DNA from: AM-0621 sp964386705
Lineage (GTDB): Bacteria; Planctomycetota; Planctomycetia; Planctomycetales; Planctomycetaceae
DNA length: 64,000 bases
Assembly (NCBI GenBank): GCA_964386705.1
Contig: CAYLTY010000011.1
Location: 1 to 64,000, forward strand
Direction: 5' to 3'
Positions 1-8,722 of this stretch are shown piece after piece (the stretch's first letter is position 1; each line of letters starts with the position of its first letter). Position numbers and translations under genes: made by a program. The notes beneath the pieces were generated by a model. It saw only the letters and a list, made by a program, of their open reading frames with translations, did no database searches and was not told the origin of the DNA.

Positions 1-195
1 ACCGCCAATCAACTGGAGCATGCCGATTTTGAGCGCATCGTTCGTGAGGAACAGCGTCTCCAGACCCGCAAACAGGCCGATAGCGCCAGCGAGATTCAGA
101 TACGTCTTGCGAATGAACCAGGCACGTTCATCCTGTGCCGCGTCAATCGCAAACGGATCGTGCGATGACACCGCGTCGTAACCATAACTTGCCAT
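1..195 (-). CDS. Bax inhibitor-1/YccA-like membrane protein (N-terminal part)
   Basis: This is the first 65 codons of a gene that runs off the left edge of the window. The start is ATG at 195, with GGAGG about seven bases upstream. The product begins MASYGYDAVSSHDPFAIDAA, and then has a charged stretch (DERAWFIRKTYLNLAGAIG) leading into a first hydrophobic segment. That layout matches the N terminus of Bax inhibitor-1 family multi-pass membrane proteins of planctomycetes. The family is linked to calcium and stress homeostasis, but its bacterial function is poorly defined. Only the N terminus is visible, so the family call is moderate. Confidence 0.6.
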   Translation of the reverse strand, partial: MASYGYDAVSSHDPFAIDAAQDERAWFIRKTYLNLAGAIGLFAGLETLFLTNDALKIGMLQLIGG

Positions 196-266
196 GGACG
201 TACCTCCGATTTCAGAACACCAGAACATTCCGTCTGCAGGCCATGATCTACGTCACGGCGCGTGCG

Positions 267-866
267 TCAGTTGGCCAGACTTGGCTGAGCAACCGTGACG
301 CGACGTTCGAGCAAGGCCCATACACCGAACAGCACCGCGTTGAAGAACAGATCGCCAAGCACCGTGTTGACCAGCGGACTTTGGCCCTGAATGAACGGAA
401 TACCAGCAAGGTAGCATTCCATCAAGCCAGCGAACGTCTTTTCATAGGTCGGATAGCACCACCACGCAGCCACATTGGAAATGATGAAGAACACCGCAGA
501 TCCCGCCAGAGAACCCAGCGTAATCGTGCCTGCGTTGCGTCGCTTACGCAGCAGAGTGCCAATCGCCACCACGGCGGCAAAAGCCACGTAGACGAACAAC
601 ATCGACTTCAAACTGTCACTCGCAAAGCTGCGGTAGCGGCCAACATAGAGCAGAACATCGCTGAGTAGCATTGATCCCAGCGTGACGGCGAAAGCCTGAC
701 GCCGAGTCGCAAAACAGGCGCCACCGAATAGTGCTACAGCTCCGACAGGCGCGACGTTAATCAGTCCGTGATCCACCAGACGGAACAGCGTGCAGGCTAG
801 AATCAGCCCGGTGATCACCCAGAAGCGAGGGCTTGAGAAAGTGTTGCTGGAGGCGGGCTCGGTCAT
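267..866 (-). CDS. DUF6580-like integral membrane protein
   Basis: This 199-residue protein has five or six hydrophobic segments and almost no soluble domain. Near residues 32-52 it carries a conserved-looking NVAPVGAVALFGGACFA stretch, which resembles the signature of DUF6580 membrane proteins. These look like ECF-transporter substrate-binding (S) components, although no ECF ATPase genes lie nearby. A second notable segment is NVAAWWCYPTYEKT near residues 130-145. It sits downstream of the Bax-inhibitor-like gene's start on the same strand. Substrate and function are unknown; a vitamin or small-molecule uptake role is only an inference from the fold. Confidence 0.65.
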   Translation of the reverse strand: MTEPASSNTFSSPRFWVITGLILACTLFRLVDHGLINVAPVGAVALFGGACFATRRQAFAVTLGSMLLSDVLLYVGRYRSFASDSLKSMLFVYVAFAAVVAIGTLLRKRRNAGTITLGSLAGSAVFFIISNVAAWWCYPTYEKTFAGLMECYLAGIPFIQGQSPLVNTVLGDLFFNAVLFGVWALLERRVTVAQPSLAN

Positions 867-1014
867 GTCGGAATCTCAGGAATCGGTTATGTCAGATAGG
901 CTTGCGTCAAGAATTCAGCGGCGTTGAGCACCGTATCACGCTCGACGGATGAATCATCAGAACGACTACAGTCAAACGGAAGAATAGCTGCATTCCACGT
1001 GGCGCGAAACAGAG

Positions 1015-3327
1015 TTATTCCAGTACGTCGCCAGACTTTTGGATCTGGTACAGCGGCAGAAAGCGGTAGTAGACCTCCAGACTCAGGGTGCTCAGTGCCG
1101 TCTGGAAGACCCGGCCGCCATAGACGCCCCACGGCCCTTTCGGGTCCCAACTGCCCGCCGCATGCCCGGTCGTCCGCTGATCCCTGATGAGGTATTCGCG
1201 CAGGTCGGCGTTCCACAGACGCCATTCGTTCCCGCCGAACTGATACAGAGCCAGCGTCGCGTAGTACCAGTAATAGATGTCTTCCGTCTCGCGGCTGGGG
1301 CGTTTGGCCATAACGAATTCAACCGCTTCCAAACTGGCCTCGTTCTCGCGTTTCATGCCCAGCATTTGCTTGCAGAACAACGCCTCGGCGGTCATGGAAT
1401 GCGTCGGGGGCAGTTGTGTGAACTCTTTCTCCACCACGCGATAAGCCGCCAGCCCCTTCCTCGGGCCGAGGCTGCGTTCCTTCAGAAACTGAATCATCAG
1501 TTTCCGGCTGGCTTCGGGAGTGGGAATGCCTGCAATCTCAGCGCTCTTCAAGGCCATCAACTGCCAGCCAAACATGCTCATGTCGCTGCGCTGGCCCTTT
1601 TCGTAGCGCCAACCGCCATCAATCTGACTTTGCTGACTGACGATGTAGCCGACCGCGCGCTGCAGAGGCACTCGCAACCGACGGTCCGACGTGCGATCGG
1701 TCTGCATGCCAAGCGCCTCGGCCATGGCATACGTCGCAATCGCATGACAGTACATCTGCTCGAACCGGGCCGCTCCCGCACCAAGGTAACCATCGCTGCG
1801 CTGATTGCGGATGAGCCAACTCAACGCACGATCCACCTGATCGGCGTAGGGCCCCTCTTCATGCGTATATCCCGCCCCGAGGAACGCCAGAATCACCAGT
1901 CCGGTGACACCCGCATCTGCCTGACTGAAGCCGTCGACGCGTTCGTTGCCGCGATCATCGACCGTGCGGCCAGCGCCGCGCCCGCGGCATTGATCACCCT
2001 CGGGACATTGAGACAGATACCCGTCTGCATCCCAGAAGCCTTCGGGGCTCTGGTGCAGTGCCAGCCATTTGAGGCTGCCCTCAACAGCGCGTTCGGAAGC
2101 GTCTGTGCCGCCGTACTTGCGAGCGGTCTCAGCCCGCTTGGCGAGATTTCGCAACCTGTACGTCGGCGGCAGGCTGGACGTCGCGGCACGATTGATCGGA
2201 TCAAAATTCGGACGCACCGCGTTTGGTTTGATGCCATCCACCGGAGCGACCGATGCCACTCCCTCGCGAACACCGACCACTGGCCCTGGTACCGGGTTGG
2301 GCGACAGCGGGGTCTTCTCCGGTTGGAAGCGCTGCACGCCGCCTGATTCTTCCATCTTCGGCGTGCGCGTTCGTAATCGATCGAACTTCGGCTTACCAAC
2401 AGCTCCAACCGCACCGTCGTTCGTGTCGGCAACGGTCCCGGAGCCGACCGTCTCAGCAGAGGATTCGACCGGAGTCGGACCGCGACGACGCTGAATCTTT
2501 TCGCTGGGCACGTCGCGTTCGATCATCGCCTGAGGAGCTGATGCTTGAACGCTGGGCAAAGGCACGGACGCCGATGGCAAGGGCACGTCCGAACTTCCAA
2601 TCTCACCGATCTGTTGCACCGAACCGCTCGCGGACTGTCGCTCAACCGATGCATTGGCAACACCGGGACGCTCTGTTGGGCGCCGCATGGAAGTGACAGT
2701 CGGTACGTTCACCTCAGGCCGAGCTTCCGCGGTCTGGTCATCAATCTTCAGCGGAGCCGCCGACTCAAGCTTCTCACCCACTTCGGCGGTGTTCTGGATC
2801 TCCGGTCGAGCGACGGGCATCTCCGGCAACTGCGGAATGCTCGGGATCTCAATATCAGGACGCTGCGATTCCTCTTTGCGACGTTCGGGACCTTCCAGCG
2901 GTCTGAAATCCAGTGGCGCCTTCTCCAGCCGCGCCAGTTGGCGCTGCGGACTATCGGGCAGTTTTTCCCACACGGGCGTGTTTCCACCCGTACTGGCGGG
3001 AGCGTTCTCATGCCCCTCGACCACCACTTCACGGATCTGCTGGGTTGGTTCTTTCTTTTGCTGAGTGACCGCCATGATGATTTGAGGCGGCGGCGACACC
3101 ACCACGGCACCGGTCGTTATGGAAAGGTGGATGAGCACCGAGCACATCAGCGCCTTCCAGGTGACCTCTTTGTTGCCCCAGCGAGTCACCATCATCACGG
3201 CGAATTGCATCGTCGACACGACGAGGCCAGCCACCAGCGCGACCCACAGCCACGTCTTGATGTCTTCCGCCGGTCGTTCGCAAACGATCGCCAGCCAGTC
3301 GATGATGTCCACGTACGCGAGGGTCAT
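1015..3327 (-). CDS. Membrane-anchored protein with squalene-cyclase/prenyltransferase repeats
   Basis: The protein has 770 residues. The N terminus carries two transmembrane segments (about residues 27-48 and 60-80). A roughly 300-residue low-complexity linker rich in Pro, Glu and Arg follows. The C-terminal ~350 residues hold alpha/alpha-barrel repeats of the squalene-hopene cyclase/prenyltransferase type (SLKWLALHQSPEGFWDADGY, ALSWLIRNQRSDGYLG, QQSQIDGGWRYEKGQ, and a closing QTALSTLSLEVYYRFLPLYQ). The cyclase DXDD motif is not seen, so catalysis on squalene is not supported. Planctomycetes encode many such membrane-tethered repeat proteins of unknown role. The short cytoplasmic head, membrane pair and long Pro/Glu linker recall a TonB-like anchor. 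Start ATG 3327 follows GGGAAG. Confidence 0.8.
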   Translation of the reverse strand: MTLAYVDIIDWLAIVCERPAEDIKTWLWVALVAGLVVSTMQFAVMMVTRWGNKEVTWKALMCSVLIHLSITTGAVVVSPPPQIIMAVTQQKKEPTQQIREVVVEGHENAPASTGGNTPVWEKLPDSPQRQLARLEKAPLDFRPLEGPERRKEESQRPDIEIPSIPQLPEMPVARPEIQNTAEVGEKLESAAPLKIDDQTAEARPEVNVPTVTSMRRPTERPGVANASVERQSASGSVQQIGEIGSSDVPLPSASVPLPSVQASAPQAMIERDVPSEKIQRRRGPTPVESSAETVGSGTVADTNDGAVGAVGKPKFDRLRTRTPKMEESGGVQRFQPEKTPLSPNPVPGPVVGVREGVASVAPVDGIKPNAVRPNFDPINRAATSSLPPTYRLRNLAKRAETARKYGGTDASERAVEGSLKWLALHQSPEGFWDADGYLSQCPEGDQCRGRGAGRTVDDRGNERVDGFSQADAGVTGLVILAFLGAGYTHEEGPYADQVDRALSWLIRNQRSDGYLGAGAARFEQMYCHAIATYAMAEALGMQTDRTSDRRLRVPLQRAVGYIVSQQSQIDGGWRYEKGQRSDMSMFGWQLMALKSAEIAGIPTPEASRKLMIQFLKERSLGPRKGLAAYRVVEKEFTQLPPTHSMTAEALFCKQMLGMKRENEASLEAVEFVMAKRPSRETEDIYYWYYATLALYQFGGNEWRLWNADLREYLIRDQRTTGHAAGSWDPKGPWGVYGGRVFQTALSTLSLEVYYRFLPLYQIQKSGDVLE

Positions 3328-3894
3328 TTCGCTTCCCGCACCTGATTCGCTAACGACGCCTTGCTGATCGCGGCCTGTTGGCAGCCGTCTAACACGTCCA
3401 TCACCTATTGATGTGGGTCAGGTCCTGAGCGTTGGACCAACACCCCTGAGTTTGGCAAAGCTCGTTTTGACTTCGCCCCATCAAGTTTCCAGTTGTTGAA
3501 GCGACAGAATGCCGTCGCTCTCTTTGATCGCCGCCGATCTGACAATGTTGTACGTCCACTCCGCGAACTGCAACGGAACCGCTCGCAACAGACATCGCTG
3601 ATGAGTTTTTCGCCCGGTTCCTCAACAGCGTTCAACTTTGACTCAAGCCCGGCGCGGGCCTCCTCGAAGAGATCGACCACGACCGGCCAGCGAACATGGT
3701 CCATTCTGCGGACAGCACCACTTCTGAGGCATTAACTCGCCAAACCACTGACCTAATCGGCGTCTGCGGCGTTGCAGGCATGACAAGATAGGCAGAGTTT
3801 ATGGCCTGTGTCGATTAGATTTGAGCTGCTGGATACACCTCGTCGATGGCACAAGACGGTATTCCCGAATGCGCCGAATTCGCGAGGCAGGTCC
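3328..3894. other. Intergenic stretch without a convincing gene
   Basis: These 567 bases separate the divergent squalene-repeat gene (minus) and the lipoprotein gene (plus), so promoters for both should lie here. Short overlapping ORFs on both strands (for example 3405-3704 minus) have no recognisable domain, no good ribosome-binding site and mutually contradictory frames. A decayed gene is possible. No hairpin with a T-run was seen. Confidence 0.4.
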
Positions 3895-4404
3895 ATGCCA
3901 ACACATTCCACGCTGCAGCGCCGCCTGCTGATAGGCATCGGGCTCCTGATGTCGGGCATGCTGGTTGGCTGTTCGTCGTTCGAGCGTCAGTGGCGACAGT
4001 GCCAGAGTTATGCCTACCCAGACCGTGAGATCGCGGGCTGCTGGGAGGGCGAATGGCGCAGCGAACTGAGTCATCGAGCCGGTCGCCTGCGGGCCATCAT
4101 CACCAAAGACGGTGAGAACTCTTACAACGCCCACTTCCGATCAACCTACGCAGGTGTGATCCCCTACGAGTTCGATGTCCCGCTGCAGGTGACCGAGAAG
4201 GGTGAAATGTGTTCCTTCGAAGGTGAAGAGGACCTCGGTCGGTTCATCGGCGGTATCTGCACGTATACTGGCCAGGCCGACGATGGCACATTCCAGGCGA
4301 CCTATTTCACGGGCGATTCGGATCACGGCAGCTTCGAACTGAAGAAAGTTCAGGAGTGCTCTCAGCGCTGCGTCGCAGGGATGATGATCACGGAGGGGCC
4401 GTAA
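3895..4404 (+). CDS. Exported lipoprotein, function unknown
   Basis: The 169-residue product starts with MPTHSTLQRRLLIGIGLLM and reaches a lipobox-like LVGC at residues 23-26, so it is probably a lipoprotein with the mature Cys at 26. The start at 3895 was chosen over an in-frame start 87 bases upstream because GAGGCAGG lies just before it and the signal peptide begins there. The mature part has a GCWEGEWRS motif, then a beta-rich pattern (LRAIITKDGENSYNAHFRST, FDVPLQVTEKGEMCSFEGEE, DLGRFIGGICTYTGQADDG, FQATYFTGDSDHGSFEL). This suggests a small lipocalin-like or beta-barrel domain that reports a balance of added and lost material. No specific ligand can be named. Confidence 0.75.
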   Translation: MPTHSTLQRRLLIGIGLLMSGMLVGCSSFERQWRQCQSYAYPDREIAGCWEGEWRSELSHRAGRLRAIITKDGENSYNAHFRSTYAGVIPYEFDVPLQVTEKGEMCSFEGEEDLGRFIGGICTYTGQADDGTFQATYFTGDSDHGSFELKKVQECSQRCVAGMMITEGP

Positions 4405-4484
4405 TACGCGTGGTCAAACAGAGAGCGAAAGACTCATTTGCTCTGCAGCCTTGAGTAGCGAGGCATTGCCGCCACAATCCGGGA

Positions 4485-4880
4485 ATGATATCGCCCTCTT
4501 CAGCTCCTCGGACGATCAAGCTCAGCCGCCTGCGTGTTGGCTTGATTGCGTTGGGATGTCTCGCATTGGCGGGGATTCTGAAGTTCGGGACAGATCCAAC
4601 CGAACGCAACGAACTTTGGATTGCGGCGTTCGCCCGCGTTGGCTTAGTGATGAGCGCCCTGTGGATTGCGCTGCCAACCAAAAGACGGCCAGCCGCCTGG
4701 GCGGATGTCTCACCCAGCACTCTGATTGGCCTCGCGCTGGCGCTGCTGGTGTTCGCCCGCAGTCCGAGATTGCTGCTGCATACGCTACCGCTGTTTGCGG
4801 TGCTGGCGGTTCTGAATTTCATTTTGAAACGCCGCCCCACCAGCCGCGATCAACGTCCCGACCGCGACAGTTGGCGCTGA
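4485..4880 (+). CDS. Small hypothetical membrane protein
   Basis: This 131-residue protein has three to four hydrophobic segments (about residues 17-33, 46-62, 78-90 and 96-114) and a basic C-terminal tail ending RPTSRDQRPDRDSWR. No family was recognised. It lies 99 bases upstream of pyrB on the same strand. A longer ORF in another frame (4451-4951) overlaps it, but lacks a hydrophobic pattern or codon logic. The ribosome-binding site is weak, so the start at 4485 is provisional. Confidence 0.55.
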   Translation: MISPSSAPRTIKLSRLRVGLIALGCLALAGILKFGTDPTERNELWIAAFARVGLVMSALWIALPTKRRPAAWADVSPSTLIGLALALLVFARSPRLLLHTLPLFAVLAVLNFILKRRPTSRDQRPDRDSWR

Positions 4881-4979
4881 AGTGGCGACCGATTGAAGCG
4901 CGGTATCCTCAAAGTTATCTTGTGAAGAATTCGCGATGGCTCGTGGATTGATTTCGCTGCCACACTTCTGAGGCCCTCA

Positions 4980-5954
4980 ATGTCTCTCCAGAGTTCGCCG
5001 GAGACGAAGGCGAGTCCGCAGTGGACCCGCAAGCATTTGCTTGGTTTGCAAGAATTATCCGCCGAAGAGATCACGCTGATTCTCGACAAAGCCGCTGAAT
5101 TCAAGCGGCTGGCAGCCTCCGGTGAAACGAAGCTGAAGGCGCTGTCTGGCACTGTTGTCGCCAATCTGTTCTTCGAGCCTTCGACGCGCACCCGCACGAG
5201 TTTCAGCCTCGCCGCCAAACGCCTGAGTGCTGACACCGTCGACTTCAGTTCCTCGGGCAGCAGCGTTTCCAAAGGCGAGACATTCATCGATACGGCCCGC
5301 AACATCGAAGCCATGGGTGTTGATCAAGTGGTCGTGCGGCACAGCAGTTCGGGTGCCCCGCATCTGCTGGCGAAGTACCTCAAGGCGAGCGTCGTCAACG
5401 CGGGCGACGGCAAGCACGAACATCCGACGCAAGGCCTGCTCGACATCTTCACGATTCGCGAACATCGCGGCAGTCTGGCCGGCCAGACGGTCACCTTGGT
5501 GGGCGACATCCTGCACTCACGCGTTGCTCGCTCGAACATCTGGGGACTGAAGAAGCTCGGAGCCCGAGTCATCGTCTGCGGGCCGTCAACCTTGATCCCT
5601 CCGCACATCGAAGAACTGGGTGTGGAGGTTTCTAACAGCCTCGACGAAGTGCTCTCGGAGACCGATTGCATCAACCTGCTGCGAATTCAGTTCGAGCGGC
5701 AACGCAGCGCGTACTTCCCGTCGATCCGCGAATACGCACACTTCTTCGGCATGAACGGTGACCGCATCCGCAAAGCCAAGAAAGACGTTTTGATACTTGC
5801 CCCCGGTCCGATCAATCGCGGAGTGGAACTCACTCCCGAAGTCGCGGATGGCAAGCACTCCGTCATTCTGGATCAGGTCACGAACGGCCTGCTCATTCGC
5901 ATGGCCGTGCTGTTCCTCATCCAACAACGACGGCAACAACTCGGAACTGATTAG
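4980..5954 (+). CDS. pyrB: Aspartate carbamoyltransferase catalytic subunit
   Basis: PyrB condenses carbamoyl phosphate with aspartate in the second step of de novo UMP synthesis. The 324-residue product has the carbamoyl-phosphate loop FFEPSTRTRTSF (Ser68-Thr69-Arg70-Thr71-Arg72), the SKGET loop, the HPTQGLLD motif and the C-terminal LAPGPINRGVEL and HSVILDQVTNGLLIRMAVL motifs. Length and motif order are normal. About 15 extra residues precede the first helix (WTRKHLLGLQEL). The neighbour 89 bases downstream is a dihydroorotase homologue lacking metal ligands, which suggests a two-subunit ATCase of the PyrB/PyrC-prime kind known from Pseudomonas, where PyrB has a short N-terminal extension. 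No pyrI regulatory subunit is seen. Confidence 0.97.
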   Translation: MSLQSSPETKASPQWTRKHLLGLQELSAEEITLILDKAAEFKRLAASGETKLKALSGTVVANLFFEPSTRTRTSFSLAAKRLSADTVDFSSSGSSVSKGETFIDTARNIEAMGVDQVVVRHSSSGAPHLLAKYLKASVVNAGDGKHEHPTQGLLDIFTIREHRGSLAGQTVTLVGDILHSRVARSNIWGLKKLGARVIVCGPSTLIPPHIEELGVEVSNSLDEVLSETDCINLLRIQFERQRSAYFPSIREYAHFFGMNGDRIRKAKKDVLILAPGPINRGVELTPEVADGKHSVILDQVTNGLLIRMAVLFLIQQRRQQLGTD

Positions 5955-6043
5955 GACCACAGCGGGTTTGGCGTCCTTGAAACATCCCTCCAACACACTT
6001 TGGCCCGCGCGGCCGGCAACAAGAAGCTCTCCGGAATACTCGC

Positions 6044-7324
6044 ATGACGACGACACTGATTCGCGGCGGCCGCATCATCGACCCGAGCCAGAACCTGGAC
6101 CGGATTGGCAACTTGTTGCTACGCGATGATCGCATCGTCGGAATCGATTCAGCAGCGGTCGCGGATCGACTGATCGACGCGACGGGCTTGATCGTCTGCC
6201 CCGGCCTGATCGATGTACACGTCGCGCTGCGTGAACCCGGTAACGAAGAAGATGAAACGGTGGCAACGGCAACCGCTGCGGCCATCGCGGGTGGCTTCAC
6301 CAGCATCGCATCAATGCCGGACACGAACCCGCCGATCGATAATCGCAGTGATGCCGAGTTCGTGTTGCTGATGGCGAAGCGCGCCGGCAACTGCAACGTC
6401 TTCCCGCTGGGCTCAGTCACGAAAGGTAACAAGGGCGAGGAACTGGCTGAGATCGGTCAGTTGGTGGAAGGTGGCGCTGTCGCTCTGACGGATGGCAAAC
6501 ACCCGATCGCCAATGCGGAAATCATGTGGCGGGCACTGGAATACGCCCGTATGTTCAATGTGCCCGTGCTGAATTCGCCGCAGGTGCCGGAACTCGTCGG
6601 CAACGGTGTGATGCATGAAGGCAAGTATTCGACAGTGCTGGGGCTCGCTGGCATTCCGTCGGCTGCGGAAAGCATCATGGTGAGCCGCGACATCGCTCTG
6701 GCGGCTCGCAACAACAACTGCCGTCTGCATCTGATGTGCGTCTCAACGACAGTCAGCGTGGACTTGATCCGCCGGGCACGGGAAAAGGGCGTACAGGTGT
6801 CTTGCGACGTGACGCCGCATCATCTGGCGCTCACGGACGCCGAACTGCAGAGCTTCGATTCGAACTTCAAGACTCAGCCGCCGCTGCGCGGTCTCAATCA
6901 CGTGCGGTCGCTGATCGAGGGCTTGAAAGACGGCACCATCGAGATCATCAGTTCGGACCATCAGCCCTACGCCGAGGAAGAGAAAGACATCGAGCTCGAT
7001 CTGGCTCCGTTTGGGATCGTGGGACTCGAAACGCTGCTGCCGATCTGCATTAAGACGTTGATCGAACCGAAGCATCTGACCTGGCCGCAGTTGATCGCGA
7101 AGTTGACAACCGGCCCGGCGAAGTTACTTGGCTTGCAGAAGGGTACTCTGCAAGCCGGCGCGGATGCGGACATCACGCTGATCGACCCGACGGTTGAATG
7201 GACGATCGATCCGGGTGAGTTCCGATCGAAGAGCCGCAATACACCGTTCGGAGGGTGGAAGGTTCGTGGTCGCGCCAGCATGACCATCGTTGGCGGACAG
7301 ACTCGCTACATGCTGGTGCGATAG
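6044..7324 (+). CDS. pyrC': Dihydroorotase-like protein, probably catalytically inactive (PyrC-prime)
   Basis: The 426-residue protein aligns along its whole length with class I dihydroorotase: REPGNEEDETVATATAAAIAGGF, the TPHHLALTD and PPLRGLNHV regions, APFGIVGLETLLP, and the C-terminal SKSRNTPFGGWKVRGRA. The zinc centre is degraded. The usual HxH is H59-V-A61. The His of the usual HCEDPEL stretch is Ser178 in NSPQVPEL. The metal His before VST is Cys232 (HLMCVST). DHAPH reads DHQPY, although Asp305 is retained. In Pseudomonas-type enzymes such inactive homologues are structural partners needed for ATCase assembly, and a true dihydroorotase is encoded elsewhere. The position right after pyrB fits that role. 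Inactivity is inferred from the residues, not measured. Confidence 0.9.
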   Translation: MTTTLIRGGRIIDPSQNLDRIGNLLLRDDRIVGIDSAAVADRLIDATGLIVCPGLIDVHVALREPGNEEDETVATATAAAIAGGFTSIASMPDTNPPIDNRSDAEFVLLMAKRAGNCNVFPLGSVTKGNKGEELAEIGQLVEGGAVALTDGKHPIANAEIMWRALEYARMFNVPVLNSPQVPELVGNGVMHEGKYSTVLGLAGIPSAAESIMVSRDIALAARNNNCRLHLMCVSTTVSVDLIRRAREKGVQVSCDVTPHHLALTDAELQSFDSNFKTQPPLRGLNHVRSLIEGLKDGTIEIISSDHQPYAEEEKDIELDLAPFGIVGLETLLPICIKTLIEPKHLTWPQLIAKLTTGPAKLLGLQKGTLQAGADADITLIDPTVEWTIDPGEFRSKSRNTPFGGWKVRGRASMTIVGGQTRYMLVR

Positions 7325-7350
7325 CGCAGCAATCAGGCAAAGGACCCACT

Positions 7351-8094
7351 GTGGGACTCGGCGACTTCTCCGGACAGGCTGATGCTTATCAACGGGCGCG
7401 GCCGACGTATTCTCAGAAGTTGCTCGACCTGCTGATCGCGGACGCACAGGTCGTTGCCGGTGATCCTGTCGCTGATTTCGGAGCGGGCACGGGCATCATG
7501 ACCCGCTTGCTGGTCGATCGAGGTTTTCGCGTAGCGGCACTGGAACCAAACGAAGCCATGCGCTCCAAAGCGGATGTTCCGGAAGCTCGCTGGAACAGCG
7601 GCACGTTCGAGCACAGCCAACTCGCCGACGGGTCGCAACGGTGGGCTGTGGCCGCTCAGGCTTTTCATTGGGCTGATCCGCCACGCGCGATGCCCGAATT
7701 GCGACGAATCCTGCAGCCCGGTTGTCTCTTCACGGCGATCTGGAACAACCGAGCCAATCGCGACAGCGAAGTTCTGGGTTGGACCGAGGACGCGATCCGT
7801 CGGCACGTCCCGGACTTCGACGAAGCTTATCGCGATCGAGCGTGGGGCGAGATTCTGGAATCGACGGGCGACTTTTCGTTCCTCGGCCATCGCACGGAAC
7901 GTCACGTGATCTCGATGCCACGCGAACGCTATCTCGATCTGTGGCGCAGCCATAACCGCCTCAACATCATCGCCGGTCCGCAACGCTTCGCAGCCTTCAT
8001 GACGGAACTTGTGGCGTATCTCGATCAGCACGATCTACAGGTCATCGACGTACCCTACAACTGCGAAGCCTGGTCCGCCCGCCGCAAGGACTGA
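7351..8094 (+). CDS. Class I SAM-dependent methyltransferase
   Basis: The 247-residue product has the Rossmann-type motif I VADFGAGTGIMTRLLV (about residues 31-46), an acidic motif II position in VAALEPNEAM, and a post-motif stretch AVAAQAFHWADPPRAMPELRRIL. This matches Methyltransf_11-type enzymes, including bacterial homologues of yeast trans-aconitate methyltransferase (QAFHW is typical of that branch). The substrate is not predictable. GTG at 7351 is preferred because AAAGGA precedes it by about seven bases; the frame is open further upstream but overlaps pyrC-prime. It starts 26 bases after the dihydroorotase homologue and may be co-transcribed. Confidence 0.85.
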   Translation: MGLGDFSGQADAYQRARPTYSQKLLDLLIADAQVVAGDPVADFGAGTGIMTRLLVDRGFRVAALEPNEAMRSKADVPEARWNSGTFEHSQLADGSQRWAVAAQAFHWADPPRAMPELRRILQPGCLFTAIWNNRANRDSEVLGWTEDAIRRHVPDFDEAYRDRAWGEILESTGDFSFLGHRTERHVISMPRERYLDLWRSHNRLNIIAGPQRFAAFMTELVAYLDQHDLQVIDVPYNCEAWSARRKD

Positions 8095-8215
8095 CAACAC
8101 TCTTCCTCAGTAGAAAAGTTGCCGGGAAGAATCCGCGTCGAGCTTCGTTCTCTTCTCAGACAGCGGTCGACAGTGGGTCGGCTGCGCGCGATTCCAGTCT
8201 GGGAGGAGAATTCTC

Positions 8216-8506
8216 ATGACGACGTGGATGAAGAGGGGCGTGTGCGCAGCACTGATGGTGCTGGGCATGAGCCTCGCGGCCGGTACGGCCGACGCTCAGT
8301 ACAGGTATGGTGGTGGTTATCGCCATCATCACCACAACCACTACGGTGGTTACCGGAACAGCGGATATGGGGGGTATGGCTATCGCTACCCCTCGTATGG
8401 CTACGGCTACCGCTCTGGAGGTTTCTACGGAGGCTTCTATGGCGGCTACCAAGTTGCGCCGCGAGGGTACTACGGTGGCTATTACGGATATCCGTACTGC
8501 CGCTAA
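8216..8506 (+). CDS. Secreted Gly/Tyr-rich peptide with His cluster
   Basis: This 96-residue protein has a clear Sec signal peptide (MTTWMKRGVCAALMVLGMSL, cleavage after about AGTADA). The mature part is almost entirely Gly, Tyr, Arg and His: a YRHHHHNHYGGY patch near residues 35-46, followed by GYGGYGYRYPSYGYGYR-type repeats. GGGAGGAG lies nine bases before ATG 8216. Such GY-rich exported peptides are usually unannotated. Metal binding by the His cluster and adhesive or matrix roles through Tyr/Gly are plausible but not demonstrated. A strong hairpin follows the stop codon. Confidence 0.8.
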   Translation: MTTWMKRGVCAALMVLGMSLAAGTADAQYRYGGGYRHHHHNHYGGYRNSGYGGYGYRYPSYGYGYRSGGFYGGFYGGYQVAPRGYYGGYYGYPYCR

Positions 8507-8519
8507 TCGCAACCAGCAG

Positions 8520-8551
8520 GGCGGCCCGGTGAATCCGTTTGCCGGGCCGCC
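8520..8551 (+). terminator. Hairpin terminator-like element after the GY-rich gene
   Basis: Perfect 10-base arms GGCGGCCCGG (8520-8529) and CCGGGCCGCC (8542-8551) enclose a 12-base loop, 14 bases after the stop codon. The stem is very G+C-rich. There is no clean T-run after it, so it may act as an RNA-stabilising 3' end or a weak terminator. Confidence 0.6.
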
Positions 8552-8722
8552 TCTGGCTTGATGCAATTATTGTCCTATTGTCCGACGCCGCTCGATTGCC
8601 GTCACCGCCGCGTTCCGACAACACTCCAGGCTGAGCTGCTTCGAACAGCCTCCGCGACCTGCTTGCAGAGCGGTTCAGTGAGGCGCAGCTGACACTCCAC
8701 ATAATTTCGCAGGATGCACTTC

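Noticed and set aside
1039..2346. 435-codon plus-strand ORF antisense to the squalene-repeat gene
   Set aside because: It lacks domains and a ribosome-binding site, while the minus-strand frame has clear repeats and a membrane anchor.
3405..3735. Overlapping short ORFs between 3.4 and 3.7 kb
   Set aside because: No consistent frame, domain or start signal. They may be a decayed gene, but this cannot be shown.
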